DNA of 64,000 nucleotides. Source: Cyanodermella asteris (taxonomy: Eukaryota > Ascomycota > Lecanoromycetes > Ostropales > Stictidaceae). The position numbers were made by a program, and so were the translations under genes. Below are positions 51,798 through 61,784 of the stretch, piece by piece. How positions within the stretch are numbered: position 1 is the stretch's first letter; every line of letters starts with the position of its first letter. Where the stretch lies: the NCBI GenBank assembly GCA_900618795.1, contig UYJD01000002.1:363150-427149 (forward strand), read 5' to 3'. The notes beneath the pieces are model-generated. The model saw only the letters and a list, made by a program, of their open reading frames with translations, did not search any database and was not told the origin of the DNA.

Positions 51798-52667
51798 ATG
51801 TCCGCCACCGAGACCATCGCACCCACAAAGCTCGAGGCCACGGCGCCCACCTTCACCGGGCCCGTGACCACCACGATAAACTTCATGCGAGTCCCCGCGC
51901 CCGGCGAGGTGCCCTTCAACTTCGTCGAGAAACAGCCCGAAGGCCACCCGCAATCCAACATCGTCACCGAATCCCACGAGGTCACCGTAAACGACATCCG
52001 CAGCAAACCCGCCGGCCACTTCACCCTCGACGCCAACGCCTTCGCCCTGCACACGTCTCAGTCGTCGTCGTCGTCGTCGTCGGACGTCGACTTCCGCGAC
52101 GACGAGAGCATCAAGACCAAGTACTACCCGGAAATCGAGCAGCTGCTCAAGGACAAGATCCCCGGCGCGCACAAGGTCGTCATCTTCGACCACACGGTGC
52201 GGCTGGCTGGTCCGGACGCGAAGCGCGGGCCCGTGCTGCGCGCGCACATCGACCAGACGGGGCGGGCGGCGGCCTGGCGGGTGCCGCTGCACGTCGAGGA
52301 CAAAGAGGAGTCGGAGCGGCTGCTGCGCGGCCGGTACCGGATCGTGAACGTGTGGCGGCCGATCAACGGCGCCGTGGAGGCGAACCCGTTGGCCGTGGGC
52401 GATTCGAGCACGCTGCCGGACGAGCACCTGCACGCCGTCGAGCATCGGTATCCCGACCGCACGGGCGAGACGGCGGGCGTGTCGTTCTCCCCGGAGACCA
52501 AGTGGTGGTATGTGGGGAACATGAAGACGGACGAGAGGCTGTTCTTGCAGTGCTTCGATAGCGTTTCCGGCACGAGGGTGCCGCACACTGCGTTTGTGGA
52601 TCCTAGAAGCACGCCGAACTCGAGGCCGAGGGAGAGCATTGAGGTCCGCACTTTGGTGTTTGGTTGA
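51798..52667 (+). CDS. CmcJ/AsaB-family hydroxylase/desaturase-like protein, 289 aa
   Basis: Start at MSATETIAPTKLEATAPTF in CACAAAATGTC; the hydrophobic open stretch upstream of it is probably leader. Hallmarks of the CmcJ/NvfI family (fungal AsaB, bacterial cephamycin CmcJ): a Y-Y-P-E-I-E-x-L-L segment, VVIFDHTVR, the block RGRYRIVNVWRPING, then PLAVGDSSTL and WWYVGNMKTDE. Length 289 aa is usual. Family enzymes act in secondary metabolism, but no backbone synthase lies in this window, so it is solitary here. A (GTC)n run (about 52062-52082) encodes a Ser stretch. Third codon positions are strongly G/C, unlike the neighbours, consistent with high expression or transfer; both are speculative. 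Confidence 0.85.
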   Translation: MSATETIAPTKLEATAPTFTGPVTTTINFMRVPAPGEVPFNFVEKQPEGHPQSNIVTESHEVTVNDIRSKPAGHFTLDANAFALHTSQSSSSSSSDVDFRDDESIKTKYYPEIEQLLKDKIPGAHKVVIFDHTVRLAGPDAKRGPVLRAHIDQTGRAAAWRVPLHVEDKEESERLLRGRYRIVNVWRPINGAVEANPLAVGDSSTLPDEHLHAVEHRYPDRTGETAGVSFSPETKWWYVGNMKTDERLFLQCFDSVSGTRVPHTAFVDPRSTPNSRPRESIEVRTLVFG

Positions 52668-52925
52668 ATTGGGGTTATGATTGTTGGTTTTTCTTCTAGC
52701 GTTTTGATGAGATGACAAGAATGAACACATTTCAGTTGAATATATTTTATGGTTTTGAGAAATTTGCGGAATGCACGAGAAAGTTTGGCACTTGGAAACC
52801 TCACCTTGATGATCAAATTGTATTCAAATAAATCAATTAGGATACCGTTAAATAAGCCGTATATACGAAGCTTTGTTCAAGCAGAGGTGATTGCGTGGTC
52901 TCGTTAAGCGTCTCAATAGCAGCAT

Positions 52926-55067
52926 TCATTTCTCATCGTGAGCCCTCATCTCGTCTGTGTCCCTTGCAGTATCCTGGCTTTTACCAATGTCTCGTGAGTG
53001 TGCATCGGCAGTGTCCGGCTCTTTGTAAGCTTTGTCAAGCCCCTCCTGATGCGGAACATCCGGATCTGGCACCTGTGGCACCTCCTGTACGTCCTGCGGA
53101 CTCTTGTCCTGCGTTCGCTTCGCATCGAGAGCCGCCCAGCGTTCTTCGACCTTCGCCTTGGCATCCTCAAGAACTCTCCCCAGGGGCCCCTTCTCTTCTC
53201 TTTCGATTTCCCTCTCTTTCTGAGCTGACTTGCTGTTGTCTTTCTCCTTTTCCTTCTCCTCGAGCGCTTTCGCTGGATGGATGACGATGCTGGCCCCCCG
53301 CTTGACTTTCTGCTCTGCCTTCTTCATTTTCTTCCGACCGCCAATGTACATTTCTAGACCAACCAGGACCGCATAGCTCTTGCTGATGCTGACGCGACTC
53401 ATATCCGCGCCGGCATCCTTGAGATGGTGGACGAAGTGTCGGAACGCTTTCGCTGGGGGCCGATAATGGCCGGAGAGCGGGTTCAGGGCTCGCAATTGAC
53501 CTTCCTTGAGCTTGAGCGTTCCGGCGGAGGACAGGCGCGACCCTCGCATGAAGGAGGAGTGCTGGAAGCTCCCGCTCTGTTTGATGCCGACATACAAGTT
53601 CATGTCGGTATCGACTGCGAAGATCCATGTGTTTTGCGCCACCAACGTCTTGCGTAATATTCGATTGACGATCGCCTGAGCAGAGACATGTCCAGCTTTG
53701 GCAGGTCCCTTTGCTTCGCGCAGCGCTGGAGGATCAGGATATCGCCGCTGTGCATCGTCGAGATCCCCTGAGGCGATGGGTGAGATTGGCGGAGAGCCAG
53801 ATGAGATGGAAACACTGTCTGAAGAGTGTTGCGGACTTGCATCTTCGCCATTATCATCGTCGTCCGCCAGAGCTTTCATCTCATCCTCTCTCCAGCCTTT
53901 GACAGTCGATTCGATAGGGACGATGCCTTCCAAACTGTCCTTATACGCCGTAGAGGTGGTGATCCGCTGGCCGTTCCGCGCCCAAACCAGTCTTCCATCT
54001 TCATCGATCCGAACCAGATAGTTCATGCGCTCTTCTCTCGAGAGATAACGAACCTGTTCTCTTTCCAGCCGCTTCCTGGACACGTTCGGCACCGTAACAT
54101 CCCTGCCTTCTCCATGGTCTAGCCACCAGAAGTAGGGCTCGGTTGTATCCGTTCTCATCCACTGTTCGTGATAGGCCCTCAGGTTGCTGCCATATCGATG
54201 TTTCTGATCGACCATTTCCAGGAAATATGGGAGATCCATGGCCTTGCCGGACCACGCCTGTTTGACTTTACTCTGCTTCTTCTTGTTGTCTGCTGTCTCC
54301 TGCCCGGGAACGTGCAAGTGCCCATCCCCATGCACAGATTCCGGTCGAGGTGAAGGTGACCCTTGCCCGACAGAACCGATCGCGTGCTGCGTTATCGAAC
54401 TTATATGATGCCAGTTATTCCTAGCATCCATCGACTTCTGTGCATTCGGCGACAAGTTTGCGCTGTGACTGCCAGCGGAACTGGTCGAGGCCGGTCGTCC
54501 ATCGAGCGGCGGGTCGCTTGCCACGCTCGAGCGTCGTCTTCGCCGGGGATCGGTTATGTTCTGATATCGCGCAGACTTCAGCGCCTCTATCCATCGGGTC
54601 GTCGGATCCAGCGTCAGCCCCTGCATCTCCCTGCGCGCGCGATGCCCTCTGTACGTGCGCTGGATCTTCTCGGCGGCCTCGGCCTCCTCCTGCTGCGACG
54701 GCTGCCGTCCATTGCGATACCTTTGTTGGACCTCGCGCTCTCGCTCCTCCTGGATTTGAGCAATGCTCGAGATCTGATCTAGCGTAGGGACCTCCAGCTT
54801 GTCCAGGTAGGAATCGTGCCGCTGCTGCGAGGGAGTGCGATGCAGATTCTGGCGAGCGCTCCGGACGACGAATGGTCTGGAGGAGAGCGGGTTCAACGGC
54901 GTGGAGAACGACGACGATGCTGTCCGTGGGGCGGTCGATGGTGGGTAGTCGATGGCCGACGGGAAGGCTGCAGCGTCCTGCGAGAGTTCATTGGTGTTTC
55001 CTGCGGGGCGCTTCCGATGATGAAAGAGGCCAGCTGAGGTGCACATCGAACTGTGAACTTCCGCCAT
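52926..55067 (-). CDS. IQ calmodulin-binding motif protein, 713 aa
   Basis: Single exon from ATG 55067. A disordered N-terminus (1-80) is followed by a coil (90-130) and an IQ motif at about 132-147 (AAEKIQRTYRGHRARREMQ), a calmodulin or light-chain site. A basic/Ser-rich linker follows. The conserved core (about 275-620) begins WSGKAMDLPYFLEMVDQKHR and contains EPYFWWLDHGEG, MNYLVRIDEDGRLVWARNG, FAVDTDMNLYVGIKQSGSF and the segment SGHYRPPAKAFRHFVHHLKD. This is the architecture of plant IQM-like and fungal 'IQ calmodulin-binding motif' proteins; the G-H-Y-R-P pattern is typical. The tail is Lys/Glu-rich coil. Probably a cytosolic calcium/calmodulin-responsive protein. 3' end is convergent with the CmcJ/AsaB-like gene, 258 bp apart. 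Confidence 0.88.
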   Translation of the reverse strand: MAEVHSSMCTSAGLFHHRKRPAGNTNELSQDAAAFPSAIDYPPSTAPRTASSSFSTPLNPLSSRPFVVRSARQNLHRTPSQQRHDSYLDKLEVPTLDQISSIAQIQEEREREVQQRYRNGRQPSQQEEAEAAEKIQRTYRGHRARREMQGLTLDPTTRWIEALKSARYQNITDPRRRRRSSVASDPPLDGRPASTSSAGSHSANLSPNAQKSMDARNNWHHISSITQHAIGSVGQGSPSPRPESVHGDGHLHVPGQETADNKKKQSKVKQAWSGKAMDLPYFLEMVDQKHRYGSNLRAYHEQWMRTDTTEPYFWWLDHGEGRDVTVPNVSRKRLEREQVRYLSREERMNYLVRIDEDGRLVWARNGQRITTSTAYKDSLEGIVPIESTVKGWREDEMKALADDDDNGEDASPQHSSDSVSISSGSPPISPIASGDLDDAQRRYPDPPALREAKGPAKAGHVSAQAIVNRILRKTLVAQNTWIFAVDTDMNLYVGIKQSGSFQHSSFMRGSRLSSAGTLKLKEGQLRALNPLSGHYRPPAKAFRHFVHHLKDAGADMSRVSISKSYAVLVGLEMYIGGRKKMKKAEQKVKRGASIVIHPAKALEEKEKEKDNSKSAQKEREIEREEKGPLGRVLEDAKAKVEERWAALDAKRTQDKSPQDVQEVPQVPDPDVPHQEGLDKAYKEPDTADAHSRDIGKSQDTARDTDEMRAHDEK

Positions 55068-55832
55068 GAGCAGTCACAGCGGACTATCGACAACAAATGA
55101 TCTAAAGAATCGAATTCCAACACAAACAACTTGAAAGGGAGTAGGCAGAAGAGAGACAGATCAAACAACCCTTCGGATTCGATCCATGCGATTCGAGATG
55201 TTGGTGAGCGTGTGCTTCAGACAGCGGAGTTGCTCCGGATGACGCAGTGGAGTGGGAGCTGCTGAATGAAATCCGGTTTTGTGAGACTCGAAGACCCGAA
55301 GAAGGACTTCATTGTCCCGTTATAAGCGAGTCTTAGCGCTCGGTGGATGGCAGCTGAGGGATTTGTACGCTGTCTTGAGCGACAGTCGGAGCCGTTACCT
55401 CTTGGTCCACGCGGCAGGCTGCAGTTTTGGCAGTCGGTCCATCTTAGTGAAGCACGTCGCACAAGGTGCAAAGCCACCACCCGTACAAATGCGCCCCTTG
55501 TCCATTCGCTCCATTTCGCAGGCAACCAAGCTTCGACAGTCAAGTATAGCACTTTGAGCATAGCTTGATATCCGTGTAGGCGAAGGCATTTTTAGCCACA
55601 GACGGCAGTCGCAAACAATGGCTGAGCCCACTACGATGCGATATATTTCGAAGTGCACTGGCAGAAGTCACGAGACTGCCATCTTTTGGACTCTTTCTAA
55701 TTTTTCACTGGAGGGCGTATGGCAGCCAGCGCAGATTGGTTTATTTCAATCTCATATTACTACATAGTAGTAGAGCCGGGTTACCAATTTCCAATCCCAT
55801 GATCATAACCTCGTAATGCATCCCCACGACAT
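55068..55832. other. Intergenic between IQ protein and aldose epimerase genes
   Basis: About 765 bases; IQ-gene promoter at the left. No gene or repeat supported. Confidence 0.45.
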
Positions 55833-56981
55833 CTATTTGTTCACAGAGAAGTCGTATTGAGCAAACACAACAGCAGGCTCGCTGTCAACAGAGTAGATCT
55901 GATACTTGTCCTGGCCCCATTCAGGATGGTTGATGCCGTCGATCCACTGCTGGGTCTCGATAACGACGCAGCCGTACTGGGGAACGTGTTGCACGACACT
56001 GCTATGCGATGCCTTCAATGGAACGGTTCCGTTCTGGCCGACGCAAGAATAGACCTGGAAGCTCTGCTGGTTGGTGCGAATGTCCACCTGGATGCCGGTG
56101 CTTGGGCTGGCCATGCTGAGCAGCACCAGGTCGCTGGCCTCGGGAGCAGAGTAGCGAGGACGGTCCACAATGAAAGCGTTGTCGTAGCCCACGCATCCGG
56201 CACCACAATACTTGGCATTGGTGATGTTGTGTCCGATCTGGGTATCGGGCTGGGTGAAGTCCAGAGCGGTGTCCTTGACGGCGCCAATCTCACCAGTCGG
56301 AACCAGGATCGGGTCTGCGACGATGTAACGCTCGCTGTACGGCATGTACAGTGTGTTGTTGAGAATGGTGGTTGCCTCCTCGTCGACAAACGCTCCTAGG
56401 TTCCAGTAAAAGTGATTGGCAAGCATGATCGGAGTGGGATCATCGAGAGGGATCGAAATGATGCGAGAAGTCAACTGGCTCTTCTGCACGCTGAAGGTGG
56501 CATATGTCTGGACAGTGCCAGGGAATCCCTCCAGAGCCTGGTCAAGGAAGGAGAAAGTGACGCTCGAGTCGTTCTGTGCGGCGACGGTCCAGTTGCGCTG
56601 ATCATAGCCGATGTTTCCGCCATGCAGGGTGTTGACACCGCCATGCTCGTTCTCGGGGATGTGGCTCGTAACACCGTCGATGCTGAAAGTGCCGTTCTTG
56701 ATACGGTTGGCATAGCGGCCAACAATGGGACCGAAGTAGGTATGATTGGTCGCATCGTCTTTGACGTAGTCGGCAGCATTGTCGTAGCCCAGAATGACGT
56801 CTCGCACAGTGCCGTTGCGGTCAGGCACAAACAAGTTCGTCAGGCGGGCGCCGTAGGCAATGAAGCTGGCTGCGATGCCATCGGCCTTGATGGTGATGTT
56901 CTGAAGAGGGTCGTTGCCCGTGCTGTTCTGCGCAGAAGCCCCGAGCGCCAGAGCACCAAGTCCGAGGATTGAGTTGCGCAT
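55833..56981 (-). CDS. Secreted aldose 1-epimerase (galactose mutarotase family), 382 aa
   Basis: Single exon from ATG 56981. Signal peptide 1-17 (MRNSILGLGALALGASA) and many N-x-S/T sites, so secreted and glycosylated. Galactose-mutarotase fold motifs: the block beginning YGARLTNLFVPD, G-R-Y-A-N-R-I near 89-95, HGGVNTLHGG near 113-122, the catalytic-His segment ANHFYWNLG, and near the C-terminus CVVIETQQW with the catalytic Glu (T follows). The enzyme interconverts alpha and beta anomers of aldoses such as galactose or glucose, here outside the cell. Length is usual for the fungal extracellular branch. Confidence 0.9.
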   Translation of the reverse strand: MRNSILGLGALALGASAQNSTGNDPLQNITIKADGIAASFIAYGARLTNLFVPDRNGTVRDVILGYDNAADYVKDDATNHTYFGPIVGRYANRIKNGTFSIDGVTSHIPENEHGGVNTLHGGNIGYDQRNWTVAAQNDSSVTFSFLDQALEGFPGTVQTYATFSVQKSQLTSRIISIPLDDPTPIMLANHFYWNLGAFVDEEATTILNNTLYMPYSERYIVADPILVPTGEIGAVKDTALDFTQPDTQIGHNITNAKYCGAGCVGYDNAFIVDRPRYSAPEASDLVLLSMASPSTGIQVDIRTNQQSFQVYSCVGQNGTVPLKASHSSVVQHVPQYGCVVIETQQWIDGINHPEWGQDKYQIYSVDSEPAVVFAQYDFSVNK

Positions 56982-58758
56982 TGTGTGTAGCGGTGGACTT
57001 GGTTGGACAGATTCGAGTTCAACAGTAGATCACGCGATGCTGCCGGGAGGAGTAGCGGATCGAGGACGAGGTATGAAGACGAACCGAATCGCTTCGAGGT
57101 CTCAGGACTGAGTGAGAATATACCTGTCACACGACGGAGACGAGAGGAAGGTCTGGCGATCTGCACAGTCAAGCGTCGTCAGGGAGCAGAGAAGCAAGAG
57201 TCACGTCAGCAAGGGCAGCGGAACATACTGGGGCGAGACGAGGCATTTGTAGTCGTCTGAGTGGGCGGCATCGCTGCTGCGATGCAACGCGGATAGGATG
57301 CAAAGTTCCTTGAAGCTCCAGCTCCAGCTCCAGCTCTGCCCACACGCACCGCCGTCAACGTCAACGTCAACAACGAGCTCAGCAAGTCACAATGGAAGTT
57401 ACAAGTTTACAACGGTCGACCCCGCGGCCCAACTGCCAGGCACGCGGCACGCCACACCCATCCTGTCCAGTAACCTCCCCGGACTGCATTTCAACCATGC
57501 CTTCGTCGGCCAGGATCAGCAGCGACACAGACGCTCTGTGCCGTGTCTTTGTGGGGATGCGCCGCTCCTCTTCTGCCCTGCTAATCTCGCGCAGATGAGC
57601 ACCAACGTTTGACCCTGCGAGCGCCATGTTGGACCTGGACCGTGGAAGGCTTGACATGCCGCAGTTCTCTCAGACTTCTCGATGCATATACCCGTTGTCA
57701 ATATCGCTGCGCAAAGAGCAAGTGTCTGGAGCAGCATCGGTACGGCTGCAGTATCGATACTGGAGCATCACAAGGCTGACCGGCATGGACGCCAGGAGCG
57801 GCGTTGCTCGGGAGTCCGGCTGCTGAGCAGAGCTGAGGAGCTTCACCAAACGCGACAAAAGCACGCCTCGATCCTCTTCTCCGCCTTTCGTGAGGTCAGT
57901 CGTGATACTGTACATACCTACTGTACAAAGACAAAATCTGGTCTGTGCGAGCGCGATTCGTGCCCCACGGGGACGCTGGCTCCAGCTTCACCGTGCTTCC
58001 TTCGGTGCGCGATAGCTGGCTCGCTTCATCCAGCAGGATTCATTCATGTGCTGTACAGCACAATGACGGGGACAGTAATCCTGCTGGTTCAAAGCCCTCC
58101 CTCGGTCGTGGCGCGAGCCGCCGCTTTGTGTTGGCAAGTGAACACGGAATCGGGACTACGGGCCTCCTGTTTCGGTGGTCGTTCGGAATCGTTTAGTGCT
58201 ACCATATGTACATGGAGAGATAGATAACATCGTAGACACGTTTGCAAACTAGAAAAGATACGGAATGTTCTCGCCGTCCTGTCTCCGAAGCACAGCGGGG
58301 GTGATTACCTAGGCTATTACGGGCTGAGTGGCTGATCTATTTTAGAACTGCTCTACATCATTGACCGATTCCGCACAAGATACTGTGGACCACGAAGAGA
58401 GATTTACTTTATCGTAGCCAACCTTAAAGCACCCTTCACTGAATCTTGATGTTCGTGATTGCGCGTTCGACGCATCGGCATCTTAGTTTATCTAGCGCTT
58501 GTTCCGATATGAAATGCACAAAGTATTGACGGTCTCTACCAAAACACTGGCCGCATATACGGCCTTCGAGCGGGCTCTTCAGAGCTTTGATTAGGTAGCC
58601 GTTCACTACCTGCAGTATGAGAACGGAAAAGGCATTTGCTCCAGCACTGTTCACAACCCTCCGAATTCAAGTGCTGCTGACCCCATTTACAGCCTGCGCT
58701 TGAACGCTCAAGTCATTGAAGCCGGCTCGAGCAGAGTCACGGAGCAATCGGACGTAGC
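56982..58758. other. 1.8-kb intergenic region
   Basis: Promoter of the epimerase at the left; (CAGCTC)n at 57312-57343 and (GTCAAC)n at 57354-57372. A minus-strand frame at 58436-58654 has a C-x2-C and C-x-C pair but no start or domain support. Nothing else seen. Confidence 0.5.
57312..57372. repeat. Two adjacent hexanucleotide repeats, (CAGCTC)n and (GTCAAC)n
   Basis: Four to five copies of CCAGCT followed, after about ten bases, by three copies of GTCAAC. Confidence 0.75.
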
Positions 58759-59715
58759 TCAATTCAGCCTCCATTTGCAAATCTGAGTCCAAAACATCTC
58801 CACAAACAACGGAACCTCCTCGAGAAGATCTCGAAACTCTCCGTCCCTTCCGAAATTGTCGATATCAACATGCCACGCAAACCATTGCGCGAGGATGCCC
58901 ATAACTTCGCGACCCGGCACAATTTCGGACGCGTCGTCAGCTCCCCCAAGACGAAATCTCACAATCCTCGACAGATCGTAAACAGTATCCGCGGTGACTT
59001 CGCACTCGATGAGAATCGTGTGGATCCGTTTCAGGCATAGGAGCCGCAGATCATCCACTTCCAGCTCCCTCGCAAAGCAGCAGAGCTCGACATGAGCTCG
59101 TAATGCCGGTTCAATGTCCTTTGACCTTGTAGCAGACGACTCGTAGAGCCTGGCGACGTCTACTCGGCAAACGTCTCCAGCCGGAATGCTACGTTGTTTA
59201 AATGCGTCTTCGATGCAGTTGGGTTTCCGCGATTCGGTTACGTGGCTCGACAAAGCCTCTGCTTGTTGCGTCGGCTCAGGGTGGCTGCTCTCATCCGCCC
59301 GAGACGGCTGTGAATTCGATTCCGTTTTAACCCGGTGAGCTCTATTGCTTGCCTCGTTGCGAGCCCGCTGAATCCGTTTCATTCGTATGTGCTTTTCCAC
59401 CGGCCGTTGCCATCCTTCCGGTCGCGATGTTATTTCCGGACTCTTGTAGTCGCCGTAATATGCGTAGTCTCGGAATCGCAAGAAAGTTTCGGGCGAGATC
59501 AGAGACAGAACTTTCTCCCAGCGGAAGACGTGAAGGTCGTGTCAGTGTCCGATAACGACGCCTTCCAAGAAAGTCGATGAACGTGTCAGTGCCTTTTGAT
59601 GGATCTTGCAAACTCTTTTTTCGGGTCCAACAGTCAACTCTAGGACGGGGTCGTCATCGTTGGACGAACCACCTACATTAGCTGCCTGAGGCCCTGTCAC
59701 TGCTTCATTGCTCAT
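58759..59715 (-). pseudogene. BTB/POZ-domain gene with one in-frame stop
   Basis: ATG 59715 opens MSNEAVTGPQAANVGG, then a BTB start: VLELTVGPEKRVCKIHQKAL. The frame hits TGA at 59542-59544 (codon 58) and continues in the same frame: HDLHVFRWEKVLSL, then a PETFLRFRDYAYYGDY block, which is the BTB 'PETF...Y-G-Y' element, and a helical C-terminal half ending at 58759. Together the 318-codon region is a complete fungal BTB protein of common length. A 45-bp intron (GTCGTT...GGGAG) could remove the stop in frame, but it would delete part of the fold and its donor is poor. So either a nonsense mutation (CGA to TGA possible), a base error, or rare readthrough. Family function in fungi: protein interaction, often cullin-3 adaptors. 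Confidence 0.65.
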
Positions 59716-59822
59716 GCTGGCTCTGGTAGTTTCATCAATTGGTTTATTTTGTCGGCCTAAAATTCAGGGGAATGGCTCGGATATCAGTTGTCCGGTCAGC
59801 ACCGCCAAGACTGAATACTTGA

Positions 59823-60209
59823 AGGCGTCCGAGTTGCCTACTACGACGCTTTCTAGAAAACTTGACAACTTGTTCGTGGGTCAGTGGCGTCGATAAGGAC
59901 GGGAAATACTCCAAGAACACAAAGCGGGACAACCGGAAAACGCCGATGGTCAGTTTCTACGCACCTTCCGACGATGTTACGGTCATGGATGGCGCAACCG
60001 GTGCCAAAACCAGCCTGGGCACCGGGGCTTCCTTTGCAACTCCTATAGCTGCGGGTCTCGCTGCTTTTTATCTGAGTCTCGAGGGAAATGAGGACTGGAG
60101 CCCGGCAGATGTCAAGAAGGAGTTTGAGAAATGGCAATGGCCGAGGGTCAAAGGTGGTCCTCCTGCGATCGCGAATGATTTCCGCGACATCGACCGCGAT
60201 TCCGAATGA
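59823..60209 (+). pseudogene. C-terminal fragment of a subtilisin-like serine protease (S8)
   Basis: Open frame of about 125 aa without its own convincing ATG. It contains VSFYAPSDDVTVMDG and TSLGTGASFATPIAAGLAAF, the catalytic-serine region of peptidase family S8. The usual G-T-S-M/F-A is G-T-G-A-S-F-A here. The domains with the catalytic Asp and His are absent, and the BTB gene start lies only about 110 bp upstream on the other strand, so the N-terminal two thirds have been lost or were never here. A Ser/Gly-rich repeat tract follows directly. Possibly a fragment captured by rearrangement near the assembly gap. Confidence 0.6.
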
Positions 60210-60215
60210 AGCTCG

Positions 60216-60372
60216 GATCGAGTTCTGGGTCAAGCTCCGAGTCAAGCTTTGGATCAAGGTCTGGATCAGGCTCCGAGTCAAGCTCTTGATCAAGCTCCGG
60301 GTCAAACTCTGTAGCTGGTTCCGCACCAGGCTCAAGGCCGGGTCCAGCCCTGGATCAAGTTCTGGCTCTTGA
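60216..60372 (+). repeat. Degenerate 12-18 bp tandem repeat, GGRTCAAGYTCY-type
   Basis: Variants of CCGAGTCAAGCTCTGGATCA recur about eight times. In one frame they read GSSSGSSSESSFGSRSGSGS, with one stop. Such Ser/Gly/Glu repeats often end secreted fungal hydrolases. Lies next to the protease fragment and 140 bp before the sequence gap. Confidence 0.7.
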
Positions 60373-60515
60373 TCATTACTGCAAGGGCACCTTGGCTTCG
60401 TGTCCAAAGTAAAACACAAATTGGATTGGGAAAAGAATAGTTTTGCTCCGTGGGTCGTGTGGTGTAACGCGGGCACGGGTTGGTTGACTATGTAGGCGAC
60501 CAAGGAAGGTCGGCG

Positions 60516-61072
60516 NNNNNNNNNNNNNNNNNNNNNNNNNNNNNNNNNNNNNNNNNNNNNNNNNNNNNNNNNNNNNNNNNNNNNNNNNNNNNNNNNNNNN
60601 NNNNNNNNNNNNNNNNNNNNNNNNNNNNNNNNNNNNNNNNNNNNNNNNNNNNNNNNNNNNNNNNNNNNNNNNNNNNNNNNNNNNNNNNNNNNNNNNNNNN
60701 NNNNNNNNNNNNNNNNNNNNNNNNNNNNNNNNNNNNNNNNNNNNNNNNNNNNNNNNNNNNNNNNNNNNNNNNNNNNNNNNNNNNNNNNNNNNNNNNNNNN
60801 NNNNNNNNNNNNNNNNNNNNNNNNNNNNNNNNNNNNNNNNNNNNNNNNNNNNNNNNNNNNNNNNNNNNNNNNNNNNNNNNNNNNNNNNNNNNNNNNNNNN
60901 NNNNNNNNNNNNNNNNNNNNNNNNNNNNNNNNNNNNNNNNNNNNNNNNNNNNNNNNNNNNNNNNNNNNNNNNNNNNNNNNNNNNNNNNNNNNNNNNNNNN
61001 NNNNNNNNNNNNNNNNNNNNNNNNNNNNNNNNNNNNNNNNNNNNNNNNNNNNNNNNNNNNNNNNNNNNNNNN
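60516..61072. other. Assembly gap (557 N)
   Basis: Run of N; nothing can be read. Any open frame drawn across it is meaningless. Confidence 0.99.
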
Positions 61073-61784
61073 GTCCCCGACTGACGGCCCCTTCCTATGT
61101 CCGTGACATGTGGCTTGAGCCTCTCAATATATATATATATATCAGGCCACATGCTTTGAATTTGCAAACCCCCCCCCCGCCCCCCCGGAAGAGGAAAACT
61201 AACAGGAAAAGATATATATATGTAAAACGACTTCTGCAAAAATCCCCGGCAATGACCCCCTTGACTGTGTAAGTTTTTTTGGTTTTTTTTTGGTTTTTTT
61301 CCCCAGAAGCACGCCTCTTGTGTGTGACGGAGATCGACGTTGCAAACAACGTGGCGCGGCCGACGAATCGCGGGAACGAAGCTTCGGAGCGTGCATCATA
61401 TTATCTATTCATCTTGGCTGCGCTGTCAAACTCGTTGAGGGTCTACTACAGTATGCACCATGTATCGGGACTTCATCTCTACCCTGGTCATTGAGGTTCT
61501 AGACGTTATCGGCTTATTCATTGATGGCGCTGCGACTGTAAACATTCGACTTCGGTAAACCGATTTGATGCATACGGACGCTTAGAAGCAATAAATTGAG
61601 CAGGTAAATGCAAAAATACCCAGTTCAGAGTACAAGCAGAAAAAACCTTCCCATCCCATTTTGCAGGCTAATTTGAAACAAAGTCGTGATTCGTGTGATT
61701 ACTGTCGTGAAGCCATGAAACTCGCCATCGCCAAAAACTCACACAAACCGATGACAAACCAATAGAGTGCCTCCGGCTCTTGCC
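61073..61784. other. Low-complexity gap flank and intergenic DNA
   Basis: (TA)n at 61126-61142 and 61211-61221, a C-rich run at about 61169-61188, and T-runs at about 61273-61300. No gene seen up to the next stop codon at 61785. Such simple sequence probably caused the gap. No telomere-like TTAGGG repeat is present. Confidence 0.6.

Noticed and set aside
51735-52730. 331-codon minus-strand frame opposite the CmcJ/AsaB-like gene
   Set aside because: High GC third positions of the plus gene remove stops on the other strand; its Arg/His-rich content is an artefact.
58436-58654. 72-codon minus frame with C-x2-C and C-x-C
   Set aside because: Considered a small cysteine protein, but there is no signal peptide, convincing start or splice support.
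60376-61239. Open frames spanning the N run
   Set aside because: Composed mostly of unknown residues across an assembly gap.
61100-61310. Possible telomeric or centromeric sequence at the gap
   Set aside because: Only TA, C and T simple repeats; no TTAGGG units.
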